From: Pirellulales bacterium
GTDB taxonomy: Bacteria; Planctomycetota; Planctomycetia; Pirellulales; Thermoguttaceae
NCBI GenBank assembly: GCA_030642635.1
Contig: DAOWNK010000153.1
Location: 1-7,567 of the forward strand
Length of the DNA: 7,567 nucleotides
Direction: 5' to 3'
Numbering within the stretch: the first letter of the stretch is position 1; every line of letters starts with the position of its first letter. Positions 6,625 to 7,567 of this stretch are shown in pieces. A program made the position numbers and the translations under genes. The notes beneath the pieces are model-generated. The model saw nothing but the letters and a program-made list of their open reading frames with translations. It did no database searches and had not been told where the DNA came from.

Positions 6625-7215
6625 TCACTTCCGTTCCATCTGCCATGCCTCGACCTGCTGTAGTACATCGGCCATTGCACGGAGTGGGGCGGTATCGGTC
6701 GCCTCGAAATACCTGGTATAATTGGGGTTGCCGCCAACGGCCATCTTGCAATAAAACCTGTATAACTGCCGCCGGTCTCCCCATGACTCCAATAGATAAT
6801 AGGTGGCGCCTAATTCCCGGAGCCGATGCTGGATGTGCGTAAACGTATCGACCTGACCGATCAAGGTGACGTTGGCTGGCAACTCGCGCGTCGGCGCCGG
6901 CACGGGCGACGGCGCCTCGTAGCCGGCCGGGATTACCACCGGCGGCGGCGTGGCGGCCGGGTGGCGGCCGACCGGCTCGGCTGCAACCGACGGTACTATA
7001 TCGGACAGCCGCATAGGCTCAAACAGCGGTGCTTTGTTGATTGTGCCGCCGGCTGAGGCCAACGGCGCCGATGTGGAAAACTGCGGCCACCGGCCATTGA
7101 GCAGAGTATTGACAATATCGGGCAACGACCCCCCAAACAGCGCTGCCAGCGGAATAGCCACCAGGCAGGAGAGCATTACCAACGCCCGAAATATTACCGT
7201 TACCGACGATTGCAT
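6625..7215 (-). CDS. Membrane-anchored hypothetical protein
   Basis: From ATG 7215 the protein has 196 residues. A single N-terminal membrane segment (about 6-28, VIFRALVMLSCLVAIPLAAL) is followed by a linker rich in Pro and Ala (about 75-118). A compact C-terminal domain of about 75 residues comes last: VTLIGQVDTFTHIQHRLREL, GATYYLLESWGDRRQLYRFY, GGNPNYTRYFEATDTAPLRA and VLQQVEAW. I recall similar C-terminal domains in planctomycete hypothetical proteins but know no function. The start was chosen because GGAGG lies 12 bases upstream and the membrane segment then falls at the very N-terminus; an in-frame ATG at 7329 would add 38 non-hydrophobic residues and lies upstream of the predicted promoter. 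It precedes scpB on the same strand, so they may be co-transcribed across the palindrome. It diverges from the DnaA-like gene. Confidence 0.75.
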   Translation of the reverse strand: MQSSVTVIFRALVMLSCLVAIPLAALFGGSLPDIVNTLLNGRWPQFSTSAPLASAGGTINKAPLFEPMRLSDIVPSVAAEPVGRHPAATPPPVVIPAGYEAPSPVPAPTRELPANVTLIGQVDTFTHIQHRLRELGATYYLLESWGDRRQLYRFYCKMAVGGNPNYTRYFEATDTAPLRAMADVLQQVEAWQMERK

Positions 7216-7246
7216 TTTCAGACGATACCTCCATTTTCCATTGCGA

Positions 7247-7276
7247 ACTATACCGGTATTCGGTGTTTGGGGGCAA
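7247..7276 (-). promoter_or_regulatory. Sigma70-type promoter for the membrane protein gene
   Basis: On the minus strand TTGCCC (7276-7271) and TATAGT (7252-7247) are separated by 18 bases, matching the -35 and -10 consensus at four and five of six positions. Transcription would start near 7240, leaving a short leader that includes GGAGG (7232-7228). This would drive the membrane protein gene and possibly scpB. Confidence 0.45.
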
Positions 7277-7314
7277 TGGCAATATCCCACCTCGCAAAAT
7301 TTGCCTGAATTTTT

Positions 7315-7320
7315 TATAAT
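7315..7320 (+). promoter_or_regulatory. TATAAT -10 element for the DnaA-like gene
   Basis: A perfect TATAAT lies about 50 bases before the likely start at 7369, giving a leader of roughly 40 bases. No good -35 is visible at 16-18 bases upstream, so an activator or an unusual promoter may be involved. An ATGTC-G-GACAT dyad immediately follows at 7319-7329. Confidence 0.35.
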
Positions 7321-7368
7321 GTCGGACATGTTGTAGACACATTATTTTTTGCGAATGGACATTTGGTG

Positions 7369-7567
7369 GTGAACGGCATCACGAAGATACCACTTCCGGG
7401 GCAGCCGTTGGTGTGCGACGCGGATTCTGCCCGTACGCGCTTCAGGCCACAAGAGTTCCTCGTCGGGCCGGAAAACCGGCTGGTCGAGACGGCTGTCCAT
7501 GCTGTTTTCGACGATGAGCATGACGGCTATAACCCGCTTGTGTTCTACGGTCCGGCTGCCGTCGGCA
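7369..7567 (+). CDS. DnaA/Hda-like AAA+ ATPase, N-terminal fragment
   Basis: The open frame after a TGA at 7306-7308 reads ITKIPLPGQPLVCD, then FRPQEFLVGPENRLVETAVH and DGYNPLVFYGPAAVG before the window ends. The last motif is the DnaA pattern (F..G..N, then YNPL..YG..G.GK) leading into Walker A, where ATP is bound. The N-terminal extension before it is only about 30 residues, so DnaA domain I and linker are largely absent; this points to a DnaA-like or Hda-like protein and not necessarily the canonical initiator. Start choices are GTG 7369, GTG 7366 or TTG 7363, all with a weak ribosome-binding site (TGGAC eight bases before 7369). There is no DnaA-box cluster in the upstream gap. The fragment is incomplete at the window edge. 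Confidence 0.7.
   Translation, partial: MNGITKIPLPGQPLVCDADSARTRFRPQEFLVGPENRLVETAVHAVFDDEHDGYNPLVFYGPAAVG

Overview
The window looks like a piece of a planctomycete chromosome (Pirellulales-like), probably from a draft or metagenomic assembly. The reasons are a PEP-CTERM-anchored LamG protein, a XylR-type AraC regulator next to an L-fucose/arabinose-isomerase-family gene, ScpB with a long acidic tail, a type of small membrane protein I associate with this group, an atypical DnaA-like ATPase, moderately high GC, and long imperfect palindromes scattered between genes. The lineage call is inference from gene content.

Layout. 1-549 has no convincing gene; it holds a boxA-like motif (44-60), a REPIN-like palindrome (about 103-188) and two weak AT-rich dyads. 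550-797 (minus) is the C-terminal remnant of a dual-OB-like protein, cut off by a second palindrome (798-892). 919-1794 (minus) is an exported LamG/PEP-CTERM protein with a repeat-containing leader (1899-2024). 2025-2278 holds nothing I can call. 2279-2420 is a polypurine/polypyrimidine inverted repeat just before a plus-strand sugar pair: a XylR-like regulator (2454-3617) and an isomerase-family gene (3793-4620) that appears to have lost its middle third. Between these two lie paired TTGCA-N4-TGCAA dyads that could be operators. 4621-4745 is non-coding with a small hairpin.

From the right end, a minus-strand group runs from a membrane-anchored hypothetical protein (7215-6625), across a third palindrome (6568-6623), to scpB (6559-5471). 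The scpB stop overlaps the start of a DUF488 gene (5484). The DUF488 gene is broken: it runs out of frame into the C-terminal half of a second dual-OB-like gene (to 4746). A DnaA/Hda-like ATPase diverges from about 7369 and leaves the window just before its Walker A motif.

The main story is gene erosion and rearrangement. Two 247-bp dual-OB gene ends, same orientation and about 94% identical, bracket the 4 kb module carrying the PEP-CTERM gene and the sugar pair. One is truncated at a palindrome and the other is fused by deletion to DUF488, while the isomerase carries an apparent in-frame internal deletion. I see no clear new biological system. The most novel-looking items are the REPIN-like palindromes at gene-truncation points, the candidate XylR operators, and the ScpB acidic tail with its own Shine-Dalgarno and ATG.
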